NCBI RefSeq assembly: GCF_000020985.1
Contig: NC_011296.1
Location: forward strand, 1,788,001 to 1,852,000
DNA from: Thermodesulfovibrio yellowstonii DSM 11347
Lineage (GTDB): Bacteria; Nitrospirota; Thermodesulfovibrionia; Thermodesulfovibrionales; Thermodesulfovibrionaceae
Reading direction: 5' to 3'
Length of the DNA: 64,000 nucleotides
Shown here: one piece after another, positions 18,240 to 26,833 of the stretch
Position numbering within the stretch: the stretch's first letter is position 1
Layout: each line of letters starts with the position of its first letter
Position numbers and translations under genes: made by a program
Notes under the pieces: model-generated
What the model was told of the DNA's origin: nothing
The model's input: the letters and a program-made list of their open reading frames with translations, nothing else
Database searches by the model: none

Positions 18240-18899
18240 ATGACAAAAAGGTCAATAGTTCAAATTGATCAAGACAGATGTGATGGCTGTGGAGCATGTG
18301 TAAATGCCTGTGCAGAAGGAGCAATTCAAATTGTTAATGGTAAGGCACAACTTATTAATGAAATTTATTGCGATGGACTCGGTGCATGTCTTGGAAGTTG
18401 TCCAAAAGGAGCAATTACAATAGTTGAAAAAGAAGCACAACCCTTTGATGAAGAGGCTAATAAAAAGCATCTTGAATTAATAAAAATCAAGGAAGTTCCG
18501 TCTTGTGAATGCCTTTCTTTCGCGAAGAACCACAAGCTTAATAACTGGCCTATTCAACTTAAGCTCATCTCTGTAAATGCATCATTTTTGAAGGATGCTC
18601 ATTTGCTAATTGCTGCTGATTGCACTGCTTTTTCATACCCTAACTTTCACAAAGAGATTTTAAAAGATAAAAAATTAATAATTGCCTGCCCAAAACTTGA
18701 TGATGCAAAATTTTATATTGAAAAACTTACAGAGATTTTTAATCTAAACAATATTAAAGCAATTACTGTTTTAAGAATGACAGTTCCCTGTTGTGCTGGA
18801 CTTACGTGGATTATTAAAGAGGCTTTAAATAAGTCAGGTAAAAGTATTTCATTTGAAGAAAATATTATTGATATTGATGGCACTATGAAATCTTATTGA
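18240..18899 (+). CDS. 4Fe-4S dicluster-type ferredoxin domain protein
   Basis: 219 residues. The N-terminus has one canonical 4Fe-4S motif (CDGCGACVNAC) and a second, variant motif (CDGLGACLGSCP) in which the second Cys is replaced by Leu. This is a recurrent variant in this family of stand-alone ferredoxins. The remaining 140 residues hold further Cys (PSCECLSF, LIAADCTAF, IACPKLD, VPCCAGL), suggesting additional metal or redox sites. A good AAAGGAGG site precedes the ATG. It converges with uvrC, overlapping by 17 nt. Its electron partner is unknown. Confidence 0.85.
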   Translation: MTKRSIVQIDQDRCDGCGACVNACAEGAIQIVNGKAQLINEIYCDGLGACLGSCPKGAITIVEKEAQPFDEEANKKHLELIKIKEVPSCECLSFAKNHKLNNWPIQLKLISVNASFLKDAHLLIAADCTAFSYPNFHKEILKDKKLIIACPKLDDAKFYIEKLTEIFNLNNIKAITVLRMTVPCCAGLTWIIKEALNKSGKSISFEENIIDIDGTMKSY

Positions 18900-20652
18900 G
18901 TTCCTCTATCACTTTTCCTGCAAGCCGAAGATTAAATCCCTGAAGAGATGCTATTTCTTCAACTGTAGCAGCCTTTATCTTTGATATGCTTCCAAAGTGT
19001 TTTAGCAGTGTAAGTCTTCTTTTTTTACCAATTCCTTGAATTTTTTCAAGTAATGATTCAAAGGTAGCTTTTTTTCTGAGTTTTTTATGATATGATATAG
19101 CAAATCTATGGGCTTCGTTTCGTATTTTTTTTAACAGAAGTGAAGAAGGTTTTTTATCTTCAAGAACAAGCTCTCTTCCATCAGGGAAAATAAGTCTATC
19201 AGGGTCTTTTGCAATTGCGAAAACATTGAGTTTTTCTTTTAATTCATTAATAACTTTGATTGCAGCATTTAAATGTCCCAAGCCTCCATCAATTAATATT
19301 AAATCAGGTTCTGGTAACTCTGCATTAAATTTCTTAACTACTCGGTGGACAATTTCTTTCATTGCTGAGTAGTCATCAATACCTTGAATTTCCTTTATTC
19401 TCAAGTGTCTGTATAAGTTTTTATCAAAGAAGCCATCCTGCCAATAGACAAAACTTCCAACTGAATAAGAACCAAAAAGGGTTGATACATCAAAAGCTCC
19501 GATTTTAGAAGGAATTTCGGAAAGATTTAGTCTTTGTTTTAATTCTTTAAGTGATGTTTCCAAAGGTGAAATCTTTGATTGTAAATGAATTTTTGCATTA
19601 TTTAATGCCATGTCAAGAAGGGCTTTTTCTTCTTCTAAGGAAGGAGTTTTGAGTTCAACAAAATCTCCTCTTTTCTCCTTTAACCACTCTTTTATTTCTG
19701 TTAAACTTTCTGGCAAGTTTTCTAAAACAATGATTGGAGGAGGAATCAGGGCTTCTTTTGAATAAAGAGCTTCAATTACTGCATGAATAAGCTCTCCTTC
19801 ACTTTCATAAAAAGCCTTTTTGACTGTCCAATCATTTGAACCAACAAGTAATCCATTCCTTACAAATAAAGTATTTACAGATATTTTAGAATTTTCAATA
19901 TATACTCCTATTACATCCATATCATCAAGCGTTTGAGAAACTACTCTTTGCTGTGTGAATATTTTTTCAAGTCTTCTAATCTGATCTCTAATCTTTGCTG
20001 CTGCTTCAAATTTAAGCTCATGAGAAAGCTTTTGCATTTTTTCATAAAGAATATTCAATAATTCAGTTTTTTGTCCTTTTAAAAATAATACAACCTCATT
20101 AACTCCCTTCATATAATCCTCTCTGCTAATAAATCCAGCACATGGAGCAGGACATCTTTTCATTTGATATTGAACACAAGGACGTATAGGCTTATTTAGT
20201 CTGTATTTACATGTTCTTATTGGAAAATTTCTTCTGATAAAAGATAAAGCCTCCCACATAGACTGAGCAGGAACATAAGGACCAAAATATAAATTGCCGT
20301 CTTTTTTAGGTTTTCTAACAACATCTATTTTAGGCCATTCCTCTACAACTGTTATTCTAAGATATGGATAGCTCTTGTCATCTCTAAGCAAAACATTAAA
20401 TGAAGGTTTGTGTTGCTTTATCAGATTTGCTTCAAGAACAAGAGCTTCAAACTCATTTGATGTAACAATATATGAAAAATCTTTAATAAGTTTAACCATT
20501 TTTGATTTTCTTGGGTCAAGGTCATCTGATTGAAAGTAACTTTTAAGCCTGTTTCTTAGATTTTTAGCTTTCCCAACATACAAAACCTTTCCTTTACTGT
20601 CTTTAAATAGATATACTCCCGGTAAAGAAGGAACAGTATTTAAATCAATCAT
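18883..20652 (-). CDS. uvrC: Excinuclease ABC subunit C
   Basis: 589 residues. The N-terminal GIY-YIG nuclease (PGVYLFKDSKGKVLYVGKAKNLRNRL) makes the 3' incision. A Cys-containing linker, the UVR domain that binds UvrB (near residue 210) and the RNase H-like domain with GAFDVSTLFGSYSVGS and LILIDGGLGHLN (5' incision) follow, then a C-terminal HhH2. It acts in nucleotide excision repair. It lies 17 nt downstream of the CHASE2 cyclase and may be the last gene of that operon. Motifs are complete. Confidence 0.95.
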   Translation of the reverse strand: MIDLNTVPSLPGVYLFKDSKGKVLYVGKAKNLRNRLKSYFQSDDLDPRKSKMVKLIKDFSYIVTSNEFEALVLEANLIKQHKPSFNVLLRDDKSYPYLRITVVEEWPKIDVVRKPKKDGNLYFGPYVPAQSMWEALSFIRRNFPIRTCKYRLNKPIRPCVQYQMKRCPAPCAGFISREDYMKGVNEVVLFLKGQKTELLNILYEKMQKLSHELKFEAAAKIRDQIRRLEKIFTQQRVVSQTLDDMDVIGVYIENSKISVNTLFVRNGLLVGSNDWTVKKAFYESEGELIHAVIEALYSKEALIPPPIIVLENLPESLTEIKEWLKEKRGDFVELKTPSLEEEKALLDMALNNAKIHLQSKISPLETSLKELKQRLNLSEIPSKIGAFDVSTLFGSYSVGSFVYWQDGFFDKNLYRHLRIKEIQGIDDYSAMKEIVHRVVKKFNAELPEPDLILIDGGLGHLNAAIKVINELKEKLNVFAIAKDPDRLIFPDGRELVLEDKKPSSLLLKKIRNEAHRFAISYHKKLRKKATFESLLEKIQGIGKKRRLTLLKHFGSISKIKAATVEEIASLQGFNLRLAGKVIEELNKIS

Positions 20653-20669
20653 AATAATATTGTATCAGA

Positions 20670-22751
20670 TTACTTCTCTCGGGCAGTATAGACTCTGTCC
20701 CAATCTGAAGGAGGAGGATTTAAAATATAATCTTTACATCTTTCTTCATAAATTGAAGAGACTTGATCACTGAATTCTTCATGAATATAGGTAAATATTT
20801 TTAAGGCTTCTTTGAACATGCAGTTTCTATACAGATGTAATGCTTTCTCAAAATCTTTTACAACAGAAATTAAAGGAGAATCTTCTTCCATAACTTCATA
20901 GATTTTTACAGGTTCTTTTTTCCCTTTAACTCTTATTAAATCAAGCTCTCTTATAAAGATTTGTTCTTTATTAACAATACCATTAAAGGTGCTTTCGCTT
21001 ATTATTATTTTTGTCCCATAAAACTTATTCAATCCTTCAAGTCTTGATGCTAAATTTACTGTGTCTCCAATTGCAGTATAGTCAAATCTTTTTTCTGTCC
21101 CCATATTTCCTGTAATTGCCTCACCTGTATTTATTCCTATACCAATGCCTATTTGAGGAAATTTCATCATTGCAAACTTTTCATTCAATGATTTAAGCTC
21201 CTTAAGCATTTCAAGGGCTGTTAATACAGCTTCTCTGGCATGTTCTTTTAAATCAACAGGTGCATTATAAACTGCCATTATGGCATCTCCAATGTACTTG
21301 TCAAGCATTCCTTTATGTTTAAGCACTATTTTTGTCATAGGGTCAAGATAATTATTAAGTAATGTAACAAGCTGCTCAGGATTAAGGGATTCAGAAATGG
21401 TTGTGAAATTTCTTATATCAGAAAACATTACTGTGATTATTCTTTTTTCGCCTCCAAGCCTTAATTTATCAGGATTTTTAATTATGATTTCTACAAGTTC
21501 TGGTGCAATGTAGCTTGAAAAGGCTTTTTTTATAAATTTGCTTTTTTTCTCAATAATTAAATTCCTGTATGCCTCTGATGCTAAATAGCATATAGAAAGG
21601 GATATGAAGGGATAAATAATTGAAAGATCAAGAAAATAGGCTTTAAAAATAAAGAAATTACTTAGATAGGTTAAGAAAGTAATTCCAGAAAAAATAAACA
21701 AGGAAATTAAAGTTTTGGAAGCCTTTGTAAGAAACAAACAAAGCAATAAAACAGGGATAGCTATAAATGCAATATCAAGCAGTGTTACCCATGCATTGTG
21801 AATCAAATATTGTTGTTTGAGAATATTAGATAATACCGTAGCTGATATTTCAACTCCAGGCATCACTGGATCAAATGGTGTATTGCGAATATCAGATATT
21901 CCCATCTCGGTTGCACCTATAAAAACAATATTATCCGATGACAATTTTAGATTACCATTTATGATATCAACAGCTGATACAGTTTGAAATGAACCACCTT
22001 TACCATAGTAATTGATTGTCAGTCTCCCTGATTCATCAACAGGTATAAGTTCATTACCTACCCACAAACCTTTTATTCCATAATTAGTAATTCCGACAAT
22101 CAAAGGACTATTTTTGAATTTTTCTAATGTTTTAAGTGATAGATGTGGATAGAGTTCTCCATTATAAAGAACAAGCAAATTTATTTTTCTGTAAACTCCA
22201 TCATCATCAGGAAATATATTGAAAAATCCTGCTTGAGCTTTTATTAATGGGATATTAAGTTCAGCATAAGGGAATTCTTTTACTGGTAAAATTTTTACAT
22301 CTTCTAATATCTTAACTATTTTTATTTTTGAGTGCATGAGATTTAAGTAGGATTGAGGATGAATTTTAGTTTCCTCATCTCTAAAATAGTAACCTGTAAC
22401 TACATTGTTTTTATTTACAGCATATGAAAGAAGCTTATCAGAATAAGCATTTGAAGGTTCTGAAAAAACAATATCAAGAGCAATGACTCTGACTTCTTTA
22501 AGATTTTCAATAAGCTTAGCTATAATTTTTCTATCCCAGGGCCATCTTCCAAGTCTGTCTATACTTTTTGAATCTATTGCAACAATTACTATTCTTTTAT
22601 CAGGCTCAATATCTCCTCGTAATCTAAATCTTACATCCTTAAGTTTCAAATCTATGGAGTTTAAAAAGTCTATTTTACAAAAATAACTAATAATAACAAC
22701 CAGTATAGAACAAAATCCTATACAGAAAAATATAAATAACTTACTTTTCAT
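20670..22751 (-). CDS. CHASE2-domain class III adenylate cyclase
   Basis: 693 residues. After an N-terminal membrane segment comes an extracytoplasmic CHASE2 sensor (residues about 25-300; LKDVRFRLRG, VAIDSKSIDRLGRWPW), then about three membrane helices (320-400) and a class III cyclase catalytic domain (435-620). Metal-binding Asp residues lie in FSDIRNFT and IGDAIMAVYN. The adenine-specifying Lys is in LDKYIGD, and the YTAIGDTVNLASRLEG block carries the transition-state Asn/Arg. All key residues are present, so cAMP synthesis is expected. It overlaps the FecR-domain gene by 11 nt, a pairing common for CHASE2 cyclases. Confidence 0.92.
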   Translation of the reverse strand: MKSKLFIFFCIGFCSILVVIISYFCKIDFLNSIDLKLKDVRFRLRGDIEPDKRIVIVAIDSKSIDRLGRWPWDRKIIAKLIENLKEVRVIALDIVFSEPSNAYSDKLLSYAVNKNNVVTGYYFRDEETKIHPQSYLNLMHSKIKIVKILEDVKILPVKEFPYAELNIPLIKAQAGFFNIFPDDDGVYRKINLLVLYNGELYPHLSLKTLEKFKNSPLIVGITNYGIKGLWVGNELIPVDESGRLTINYYGKGGSFQTVSAVDIINGNLKLSSDNIVFIGATEMGISDIRNTPFDPVMPGVEISATVLSNILKQQYLIHNAWVTLLDIAFIAIPVLLLCLFLTKASKTLISLFIFSGITFLTYLSNFFIFKAYFLDLSIIYPFISLSICYLASEAYRNLIIEKKSKFIKKAFSSYIAPELVEIIIKNPDKLRLGGEKRIITVMFSDIRNFTTISESLNPEQLVTLLNNYLDPMTKIVLKHKGMLDKYIGDAIMAVYNAPVDLKEHAREAVLTALEMLKELKSLNEKFAMMKFPQIGIGIGINTGEAITGNMGTEKRFDYTAIGDTVNLASRLEGLNKFYGTKIIISESTFNGIVNKEQIFIRELDLIRVKGKKEPVKIYEVMEEDSPLISVVKDFEKALHLYRNCMFKEALKIFTYIHEEFSDQVSSIYEERCKDYILNPPPSDWDRVYTAREK

Positions 22752-23790
22752 TCTCTAAAAGTCTGATAATTGTTTCAACATTCGTTATATACTTTCCTTC
22801 GGGATAAGTTTTTTTGTATTGATAAAGTCTTTGTTTTGCCTGTTTTTTTAATCCAAGTTCATAAAGTGTCATTCCTGTAAGATAAAGCGATGTTTCTTTC
22901 TGCGGAATCTCAGGATATTCTTCAAGAATAAGCAAATACTCAGCTAATGCAGCCTCAGGATTTCTAAGAAATCTTGAATATACAGTGCCTCTTTCAAGCC
23001 TTGCATCAGCTCTTATCTCTGGTTTATCACTAAGGTCAAGAGCTATCTGAAATATATAAAGAGCTTCTTCATATTTGCCGCTGTCAGCAAGATAATGCCC
23101 GTAATTTATATCCCACCTTGCTATTATATTTGGCAAAGCACCTGATATTTCCCATTCCTTAGGTGGAACTGCTGCTGTAAGCATGGAGAGTCCTTTTTTT
23201 GCGTCCTCAAGAAGACTACCATGCTCTACTTTAACAGGTTCTGCAGGTGTTAATCCTCTTGTATTCTGAATCATGGTATCAGGAATAAGGATTTTTTCTG
23301 GCGTATCATGTCCAGTTATGTAAACTGTATTTTCATTACCAAAAAATACATTTGCCTGTCCCTTAGCAAGCATTAAAAATTCAGTTCCTTTTATACCTGC
23401 TACTGCTGTAGGAGTTTTAACTTTATAGTTAGTAGTCTGTCCTGTAATTTTTACCACAGTTGCTCTGATTTTCCCCTGCGCTACATAAAAAACTCCATTT
23501 TTCTTCCCTTTATCAAGCAAATATTCTGAAATTTCAAGTTCTGTGTTATCAGAAAGAGTAAATTTGCTTCCATCAATTAGTTTAATAATTGTCCAGCTTT
23601 TTGGCTCTGTTTTTATCCAGTAGCCAGTGTTTATTGTAAGTCCTGCCTTAGCTTTTTTATAGGGGATACCTGCTTGTTCTCTGTAAAGAACCGTTCCATC
23701 AATTTTTTCAATCTCTCCAATTGCTCCATAGGCAAGTGATGATAAATATAAATATAATATGAATAGACTAATAAGAATTACTATTTTCAT
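22741..23790 (-). CDS. FecR-domain and TPR exported protein
   Basis: 349 residues with an N-terminal signal peptide (VILISLFILYLYLSSLAYG). A FecR domain follows at about residues 25-160 (TGYWIKTEPKSWTIIKL, the LSDNTELEI and TPTAVAGIKGTEF motifs). The C-terminal half contains TPR-like helical pairs (residues 200-345). FecR domains in such proteins bind ligands or peptidoglycan in the periplasm and often accompany CHASE2 cyclases. It is coupled to the cyclase by an 11-nt overlap, which suggests it presents a periplasmic signal to CHASE2 (inference). Confidence 0.88.
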   Translation of the reverse strand: MKIVILISLFILYLYLSSLAYGAIGEIEKIDGTVLYREQAGIPYKKAKAGLTINTGYWIKTEPKSWTIIKLIDGSKFTLSDNTELEISEYLLDKGKKNGVFYVAQGKIRATVVKITGQTTNYKVKTPTAVAGIKGTEFLMLAKGQANVFFGNENTVYITGHDTPEKILIPDTMIQNTRGLTPAEPVKVEHGSLLEDAKKGLSMLTAAVPPKEWEISGALPNIIARWDINYGHYLADSGKYEEALYIFQIALDLSDKPEIRADARLERGTVYSRFLRNPEAALAEYLLILEEYPEIPQKETSLYLTGMTLYELGLKKQAKQRLYQYKKTYPEGKYITNVETIIRLLENEK

Positions 23791-23805
23791 AAATACCTCC
23801 GATGT

Positions 23806-24669
23806 TTAAAGGCTTTCAATCTCTTTTACAGCTTTTATTTCAAACTCTTTTTTGCCAAGCCCTTTCCATATTTCAAGTGCTCTTATAAAATACTCTTTTG
23901 CTTTTTGTTTTTCACCCATATTTTTATAGAATATGCCAAGAGTCTCCATATCAAGAGCTATTTTTTCTGGTATTGCCAGTTCTTTATCAATTTCAAGTGC
24001 TTTCAGGAAATATTGCCCTGCCAATGCGTTATCTTTATCTAAATAAACATGCCCAAGAAGTCTTAATGAATTAGCTTCTTCAATTCTATTTGTTTTCTGA
24101 TTTATTATCAGAGCTTGATTGAGTAATTTTTCTGCCTCCTCATATTCATGCTGTTTGATTTTAAGTCTTGCAATAAGATTTAATGATTTTATTCTAATAT
24201 TGGTGAAATTAGAAAAGCTTAGTTTTCTCAATAGTTGTTCAACATTTTCATTCAGCAGAAAACCTATTCTTGCTTTCTCAAAATTTAGCTCTTCAAGAGT
24301 ATCTTCAGGTAAAAATGCTCTATTAGAAAGCTCAGTTGCTGAATCAATAAGTTTTTTGGCTTCTTCTATCTGCCCAGTTGAGGTATAAAGCCTTGAGAGA
24401 CTTATTAAAACTATCACAGTCGCATTATCATCCTGAATTATACGAGATTTTTTAAGAGCTTCATGATATAAACTTTCTGCTCTTTCAGATTGTCCTTTTT
24501 CAAAGGCTTTATTTGCCTGTAAAATCAAATTGTTAAGTTCATTTATTCTATATGGCTGTTCCAGAGGAGGTTTGTAACATCCATGCATCAGAGTTAAACA
24601 GACGATTGCAATAAGACTAATCAAAATTGATACAGGTCTTGGTTTGTGTAATCTTTTTTTATGGTTCAT
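23806..24669 (-). CDS. TPR-repeat lipoprotein
   Basis: 287 residues. The N-terminal membrane segment ends in a lipobox-like TLMHGC (Cys about residue 31), so lipid anchoring is likely. The rest is about five tetratricopeptide repeats (residues 45-280), with the usual A..LY..AL spacing, such as AESLYHEALK and AKEYFIRALEIWKGLG. TPRs mediate protein binding. It overlaps the MCE gene upstream by 11 nt and precedes the FecR gene by 15 nt, so it belongs to the same coupled operon. Confidence 0.85.
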   Translation of the reverse strand: MNHKKRLHKPRPVSILISLIAIVCLTLMHGCYKPPLEQPYRINELNNLILQANKAFEKGQSERAESLYHEALKKSRIIQDDNATVIVLISLSRLYTSTGQIEEAKKLIDSATELSNRAFLPEDTLEELNFEKARIGFLLNENVEQLLRKLSFSNFTNIRIKSLNLIARLKIKQHEYEEAEKLLNQALIINQKTNRIEEANSLRLLGHVYLDKDNALAGQYFLKALEIDKELAIPEKIALDMETLGIFYKNMGEKQKAKEYFIRALEIWKGLGKKEFEIKAVKEIESL

Positions 24670-25549
24670 AACTATCGGACTCTAAAGGCTTGATTTCTTG
24701 TTTTTTAATCCCTTCTCTTATGGGCCAAAGTCCTTTTATACTCTGAAGTATCTCATCAGCATCCTGCATACTTTTTTTTGTTTGCTCAATAATAACTGGT
24801 ATGTCCTTTTTTGTCGCTGATTTAATTGTAGTTGCTGTTTCATTTAGCTCTTTTGAGAGTTTTTGTAAAGATTTGATAAGTTCTGTGAGTTCTTCAATAG
24901 TTTTTTCTGTTTTTTGAGTTATCTGCGGAGTTTTGCTGTTAAGCTCTTTAAGAAGTGCATTAAGTTCTTCAGTTGTATTTATTAAATTTTTGGAGATTTT
25001 TTCAATATTTTCAAGACTTTTCTTAACACTGCCTTGTGGTTCATTGACGTAATTTATTGTCTCTTTTATTCCTTTGAGAATTTCTGAAATCTCTCCTTTC
25101 AGCTCTGCTGCTATTTCCTCAATTCCTGCTTGTCTAAAAAACTTTATTGCTTCTCCAGATTTAAGAGGTTGTCCTTTGCCAGGTAATATCTCAATATAAG
25201 ACTCACCTATAAAACCTTCCTTTGTAAGCACTGCTACAGAACCTTCTCTAAACCATTTTGCATGAGACTGCTCTATGGAAAGAATAATTTTCACAGTGCC
25301 GTCATCCTGTAAGTTCATATTTTTAAGCCTCCCTATCTTAAAACCTGAAACCTTAACAGGCATTCCATTGTAAAGTCCTGTAGCTTTTGTTGTTATGAAA
25401 TAAAAATCTTCTGTTTTTATAAACATTCCTCTCTGTTTCCCAATAAAAAAAAGAAGAATGATGATTCCAATAAGAGCTATTGCAATAAATAGAAAAATTT
25501 TTCCTTTAAGGAAAACAAATCTCGGATCTGTTTCTTTAATTTTCTGCAT
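24659..25549 (-). CDS. MCE/MlaD-family lipid-transport substrate-binding protein
   Basis: 296 residues: an N-terminal membrane anchor (residues 14-36), then one MCE domain (about 40-130; ATGLYNGMPVKVSGFKIGRL and GFIGESYIEILPG). A long coiled-coil tail (135-280) is rich in Glu, Lys and Thr. MlaD-type hexamers sit in the periplasm and carry phospholipids between membranes with MlaE and MlaF. The MlaE-like permease and an ABC protein are encoded just upstream in a coupled arrangement; the ABC protein is degenerate. The long tail suggests a tunnel-type MCE protein. Confidence 0.9.
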   Translation of the reverse strand: MQKIKETDPRFVFLKGKIFLFIAIALIGIIILLFFIGKQRGMFIKTEDFYFITTKATGLYNGMPVKVSGFKIGRLKNMNLQDDGTVKIILSIEQSHAKWFREGSVAVLTKEGFIGESYIEILPGKGQPLKSGEAIKFFRQAGIEEIAAELKGEISEILKGIKETINYVNEPQGSVKKSLENIEKISKNLINTTEELNALLKELNSKTPQITQKTEKTIEELTELIKSLQKLSKELNETATTIKSATKKDIPVIIEQTKKSMQDADEILQSIKGLWPIREGIKKQEIKPLESDSYEP

Positions 25550-26165
25550 TTTTAATTATATTTGCTTTCTCAATTAATAAGCCTTCTTTTTCTGAACCAA
25601 GAATATATAGAATAGTAGCTTTATCTCTTAACTTTTCTATCTTTTCAGTAAGCCATTTTTTTTCTGATTCTTCAAGCCCATCAAATGGATACTCAAAAAT
25701 AATAATCTCAGGCATCATTAAAAAAGCTCTTGCAATCCCGATAAGCCTTTTTTCAAACTTTGTAAGTTGGGATATACTGCACATTGGTTCTCTTTTAAAT
25801 GCAAGTTCTTTTAGAATTTCAACTCCCCTTTTAGTAATACTTTCCTCATCAGCAATTTTATGATAAAGAGCAGGAAGCATAAGATTTTCCCATGTCTTTA
25901 AATTACTTATAAGACCTCCTGTTTTAAAAACTATACTGATTTTTTTTCTTAGTTCAAAAAGCTCGTCTCTTGTAAGCTCATTAAGTCTTCGTCCCATTAA
26001 AATTACTTCTCCTCTATTAGGGCTTTTTATGCCTGTAACTATTTTTAAAAATTCACTTCCCTGTTCATCTTTTTCAAAGATAAAAACAGTTTTTGAACCT
26101 TTTTCAACTTCAAAGTTCATCTGTTTATTAATAAATTCACCAGTTAAGCCGATAACTTTTATCAT
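25536..26165 (-). CDS. Degenerate ABC-ATPase-like protein (MlaF position, catalytic motifs lost)
   Basis: 209 residues with the overall ABC ATPase fold order. The Walker A region reads FEKDEQGSEFLK (no GxxGxGK[ST]). The Q-loop position is Lys (VFKTGGLISN). The signature is SQLTKFEKRLIG rather than LSGGQ. Walker B is IIIFEYPFDGLEE (no DE pair), and no switch His is seen. ATP hydrolysis is therefore very unlikely. The frame is intact and overlaps both neighbours by 4 and 14 nt, so it is a maintained protein, not a random pseudogene. It probably acts as a structural subunit, with an active ATPase elsewhere or none. Confidence 0.85.
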   Translation of the reverse strand: MIKVIGLTGEFINKQMNFEVEKGSKTVFIFEKDEQGSEFLKIVTGIKSPNRGEVILMGRRLNELTRDELFELRKKISIVFKTGGLISNLKTWENLMLPALYHKIADEESITKRGVEILKELAFKREPMCSISQLTKFEKRLIGIARAFLMMPEIIIFEYPFDGLEESEKKWLTEKIEKLRDKATILYILGSEKEGLLIEKANIIKNAEN

Positions 26166-26833
26166 TCAATAATTTTCGCAATAACATCAATTATAACATC
26201 AATTAGAAACAATGAAAAAAGACTTCCTGTGACAGCTTTTGTTGCTCTCTGAGGTATCTCCGTAGGACTTTTCATAACAGAAAGACCCTGCCATATACAG
26301 ATTAAAGAGATTAAAAAGCCAAAAATCAGTGATTTTAAAAAAGATATTACAATTTCTTTAATAGAAAGATGAAAAACAATTGCGTTCGCATAATCTGAAA
26401 AAGGTATTCCGCTCATTAAGGTTGCCAAAAAAACACCTCCAAACATGGCTGTAAGCTGAAAATATATAGACAGAATAACAGCAGAACAAACAACTCCATA
26501 AAGCCGTGGTTTTATTAAATAAACTTCAGGTTTTATTCCCATCGCCTCAAGATACTCAATCTCTCTGCCCAGTTTCATTGTTGCAAGTTCTGTTGCAATT
26601 GCTGAACCACTCCTTGTAAGAATTATGAGTCCTGTAAAAAATGGCCCGATTTCTTTTAAAACCAGCCATAAAAGTATTTTACCAATCATATTACTTGAGC
26701 CTGTTCCAGCTATTGAAGCCGTCTGAAGAACTATTATTAAACCTATAAGTAATCCTGAAATTGTTACTGCAGGAACTGCCTGAATTCCTGTAAAGTAAAT
26801 TTGTCTTAAAAAAACTTCTGTAACAGGTGACAT
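26162..26833 (-). CDS. MlaE-family ABC transporter permease
   Basis: 223 residues with about five membrane helices. It has the MlaE signatures IGLIIVLQTA, GPFFTGLIILTRSGSAIATELATMKLGREIEYLEAMGI (residues 63-101) and the F-x-SDY segment. The EAMGI coupling-helix region, which normally docks the ATPase, is intact. Members move phospholipids or related lipids with MCE proteins across the inner membrane of diderms. The start shares one base with the transglutaminase gene stop. It is shorter than typical MlaE (about 255) because the N-terminal helix is reduced. Confidence 0.9.
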   Translation of the reverse strand: MSPVTEVFLRQIYFTGIQAVPAVTISGLLIGLIIVLQTASIAGTGSSNMIGKILLWLVLKEIGPFFTGLIILTRSGSAIATELATMKLGREIEYLEAMGIKPEVYLIKPRLYGVVCSAVILSIYFQLTAMFGGVFLATLMSGIPFSDYANAIVFHLSIKEIVISFLKSLIFGFLISLICIWQGLSVMKSPTEIPQRATKAVTGSLFSLFLIDVIIDVIAKIIE

